Source of the DNA: Clostridia bacterium
GTDB lineage: Bacteria > Bacillota > Clostridia > UBA1381
NCBI GenBank assembly: GCA_900770405.1
Contig: CAAGKL010000263.1
Location: forward strand, 1 to 7,057
DNA: 7,057 nucleotides
Direction: 5' to 3'
A model generated the notes under the pieces. That model did not search any database. It had not been told where the DNA came from and saw only the letters and a program-made list of their open reading frames with translations. This document shows positions 5,276 through 7,057 of this stretch, one piece after another. Numbering within the stretch: the stretch's first letter is position 1; each line of letters opens with the position of its first letter. The translations under genes were made by a program, and so were the position numbers.

Positions 5276-7057
5276 TTACCATATAATTTTTACCGTGCGC
5301 GTCTTTTCAACCCAACGCACGCGGCAGCCCAGCTGCGCCGACAAAAATCTGAGCGGCACCATAGCCTTGCCGCCCTTTATATAGGGCGCGGCGTCGAGCT
5401 TATACTCCCTTTCGCCGCCGTGTGCCGCGTCAGAGCCTATCGCGATGCTCACACTATTCTCGCCGCGGCGCACCTCAATACTGCCCGTATCGCCGTCCCA
5501 CAAAACCTCCGCGCCTATCTGCTCCGCCAGAAATCTGAGCGGCACCATAATGCGCCCCTCACGGATTTCCGGACTCTGCTCAAAGGAAAAATATTCGCCG
5601 TTTATCATAACCGTCACCGCCGACAGGCTCACATCGTCAAACTCAAAGCTCTCATACCTCGTCACGACAATGATTTTCCCGTCCGCGCGGTACACGCGCA
5701 AAAGCTCCAACAGCCTGTCCGGCAGCTCCAAATCCACCCACGAAATACCGTCGGCGGACACGCTCAGAATATTCTTCACGTCCGTGTCCGTGCGGCGCTC
5801 CTTGAAGGACTTCTTATAATAAAACAGCCCGTCCGTCGCATAAATCAGCTGCGGTATGCCGCCCTCAAACACGATTTTCCGCCCGCTCCCGTCCGCGCGC
5901 GAGCGGCGATAATACGGCCACTGCCGCCGCAGCAGCGTAAAGCTGCCGTTTGCCGCCGGCAAAATCGTCGCGTCCTCAATCGGAATAAACCGCCTGAGGC
6001 TGTTATCCTCCGACTGATAAAACGCGTCCGCCTGGACGTAAAGCGTGTGGTCGGAAAAGACCATATTGTAGATATAGTCGCCGAACTCGTACTCCGATAC
6101 GTAATCCATATCGTTGTCGAGGAAATATACCCTGTTTTTGCCGCGCCTGTTCCCGACGGTATCCATACCGTCCCACGCGCTGTATTTCGCCGCATAGCCG
6201 CTGTCGGTGCGCACCATTGTGATCTCGTAGTCCTCGTCGGCAAATGCATCGCGCGCCGCCGCACCGAGCTTCACCTCGCGCCATTCTCCGTCCTCCAGCC
6301 GCATAAGCCGCTCGCCCTCCCAGCGCATATACTCCGCGCCGGTGTAAAATACCCGCTGCCACTCGTCGCGGCTGTCATACACCGGCAGCGCGCACGCCGC
6401 CGGCTCGGCAAGCGCCTTTTCGCCTGTCACCGTGAAATAATTCTTCTGTCCGCCGAAGGTGTTCGTCGGCAGGATAACGTCAAGAATGTAGCTTTTCACC
6501 TCGCCCGGGGCGAGCTCAACGCTGAAAAAGCACTCGCTCGTCTGCTCGTCCGGCGTGATGCTCTTATTCTGCGCAAACGCCCCCTCCGGCATCAGCGTGT
6601 ACGGGTTCAGTGCCGTCCCGTCCGCCGAGCGCACTACCACGATATTGCTCGAGCTCGCGCTCTCGATATAATAATTCACGCACCGCACCCGGCTGTCGGA
6701 ATTTGCGAGCGTCAGATAATGGCGGTTCGTCACACCGAAATTGCCGAGATTGAACATCAGGTCGGTGCGCGGCGGATTCTTCAAATCCCAGCCCTCAACC
6801 GCCGTATTCGGCTCATATTCCTCCTCGCTCCAGGGATAGTCCTCGCGGTACTGTGCAGTGTCGTAATGGTCGGTGTCGATGTGCCAGATGCCGTCCTCCG
6901 CGCCGTATGCGTTTTTCCCGCTGTCGGCATACTCAAACGCGAGCATATCCGACAGCGCCGCAGCGCTCACCGCACCCGCAGAGCCGTCCCGTGCCGGGTT
7001 GATATTCGTTATCCAATAGGGCACGATGTTCCCGTCCGGAAAATAATTATTGAACAC
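5276..7057 (-). CDS. Large probable surface protein with C-terminal copper amine oxidase N-terminal-like domain (5' partial)
   Basis: The gene runs off the right edge; 593 residues and the TAA at 5278-5276 are visible. The last ~110 residues (481-593) form a Cu_amine_oxidN1-like domain (PF07833 type). It has two copies of the hallmark motif, RIMVPLRFLAEQIGAEVLW (502-520) and KAMVPLRFLSAQLGCRVRW (564-582), each followed by a short strand (GSIEVR, RTVKI). These domains are common in exported Firmicute proteins and do not indicate amine oxidase activity. Residues ~100-210 (FNLGNFGVTNRHYLTLANS, SSSNIVVVRSADGT, VELAPGEVKSYILDV) look like an extracellular beta-sandwich. Residues ~230-460 have repeating short beta strands and aromatic-acidic stretches (VYFLDNDMDYVSEYEFGDYI, DGLFYYKKS), perhaps propeller-like. 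The protein is rich in Asp, Glu and Tyr. The signal peptide, if any, is outside the window. I cannot assign a specific function; the GTG at the very edge is not evidence of a start. Confidence 0.85.
   Translation of the reverse strand: MFNNYFPDGNIVPYWITNINPARDGSAGAVSAAALSDMLAFEYADSGKNAYGAEDGIWHIDTDHYDTAQYREDYPWSEEEYEPNTAVEGWDLKNPPRTDLMFNLGNFGVTNRHYLTLANSDSRVRCVNYYIESASSSNIVVVRSADGTALNPYTLMPEGAFAQNKSITPDEQTSECFFSVELAPGEVKSYILDVILPTNTFGGQKNYFTVTGEKALAEPAACALPVYDSRDEWQRVFYTGAEYMRWEGERLMRLEDGEWREVKLGAAARDAFADEDYEITMVRTDSGYAAKYSAWDGMDTVGNRRGKNRVYFLDNDMDYVSEYEFGDYIYNMVFSDHTLYVQADAFYQSEDNSLRRFIPIEDATILPAANGSFTLLRRQWPYYRRSRADGSGRKIVFEGGIPQLIYATDGLFYYKKSFKERRTDTDVKNILSVSADGISWVDLELPDRLLELLRVYRADGKIIVVTRYESFEFDDVSLSAVTVMINGEYFSFEQSPEIREGRIMVPLRFLAEQIGAEVLWDGDTGSIEVRRGENSVSIAIGSDAAHGGEREYKLDAAPYIKGGKAMVPLRFLSAQLGCRVRWVEKTRTVKIIW
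5345..5363. repeat. 19-bp direct repeat within the Cu-amine-oxidase domain, copy 1
   Basis: AAATCTGAGCGGCACCATA occurs here and again, identically, at 5531-5549, 186 bases away. On the minus strand both copies encode MVPLRF of the repeated domain motif, so this is the conserved core of an internal duplication rather than a mobile element. Confidence 0.8.
5531..5549. repeat. 19-bp direct repeat within the Cu-amine-oxidase domain, copy 2
   Basis: Identical to the copy at 5345-5363 and in the same reading frame (62 codons apart). It encodes the first of the two MVPLRF motifs of the C-terminal domain. Confidence 0.8.

Noticed and set aside
5276..7057. Calling the right-hand gene a copper amine oxidase enzyme
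   Set aside because: Only the small N1-type domain is present, at the C-terminus. Nothing resembling the catalytic oxidase domain or its topaquinone motif is visible.

Overview
The window looks like chromosomal DNA from an endospore-forming, moderately GC-rich Firmicute of the Clostridia (Oscillospiraceae/Ruminococcaceae-like). This is an inference from three things: a gene for dipicolinate synthase subunit B (a spore-specific enzyme), a polyamine-binding lipoprotein with a C-terminal membrane anchor, and a protein carrying a 'copper amine oxidase N-terminal-like' domain. The two outermost genes run off the window edges. No rRNA, tRNA, CRISPR array or insertion sequence was seen.

Left half, plus strand (1-3563): a compact potABCD spermidine/putrescine ABC importer operon. 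potA (ATPase, 5' end missing) is followed 8 bases later by potB. potB and potC overlap by 4 bases (ATGA), and potC and potD overlap by 1 base (TAATG). The operon ends at a perfect 12-bp hairpin flanked by A and T runs. This hairpin is symmetric, so it can also terminate the convergent gene on the other strand.

Right half, minus strand (3568-7057), in transcription order: (i) the last ~593 codons of a large, probably exported protein with a C-terminal Cu_amine_oxidN1-like domain; (ii) its intrinsic terminator; (iii) a ~54-codon stub that reads as the C-terminus of dipicolinate synthase subunit A (DpaA/SpoVFA); (iv) an intact dpaB (spoVFB), overlapping the stub's stop codon by one base; (v) a near-consensus housekeeping promoter (TTGCAT-17-TATAAT) just past dpaB; (vi) an alpha/beta hydrolase (acetyl-esterase/BD-FAE-like) ending at the shared terminator.

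The most notable point is the dpaA stub. It aligns with the end of the family and keeps the normal dpaA-dpaB junction, but the first four-fifths of the gene are absent. An unrelated gene and its terminator occupy that place. This is either a real deletion or rearrangement that orphaned dpaB, or a chimeric assembly join near position 5206-5218. The other point is PotD, which has both a lipobox and a C-terminal transmembrane helix. I do not see a convincing wholly new system here.
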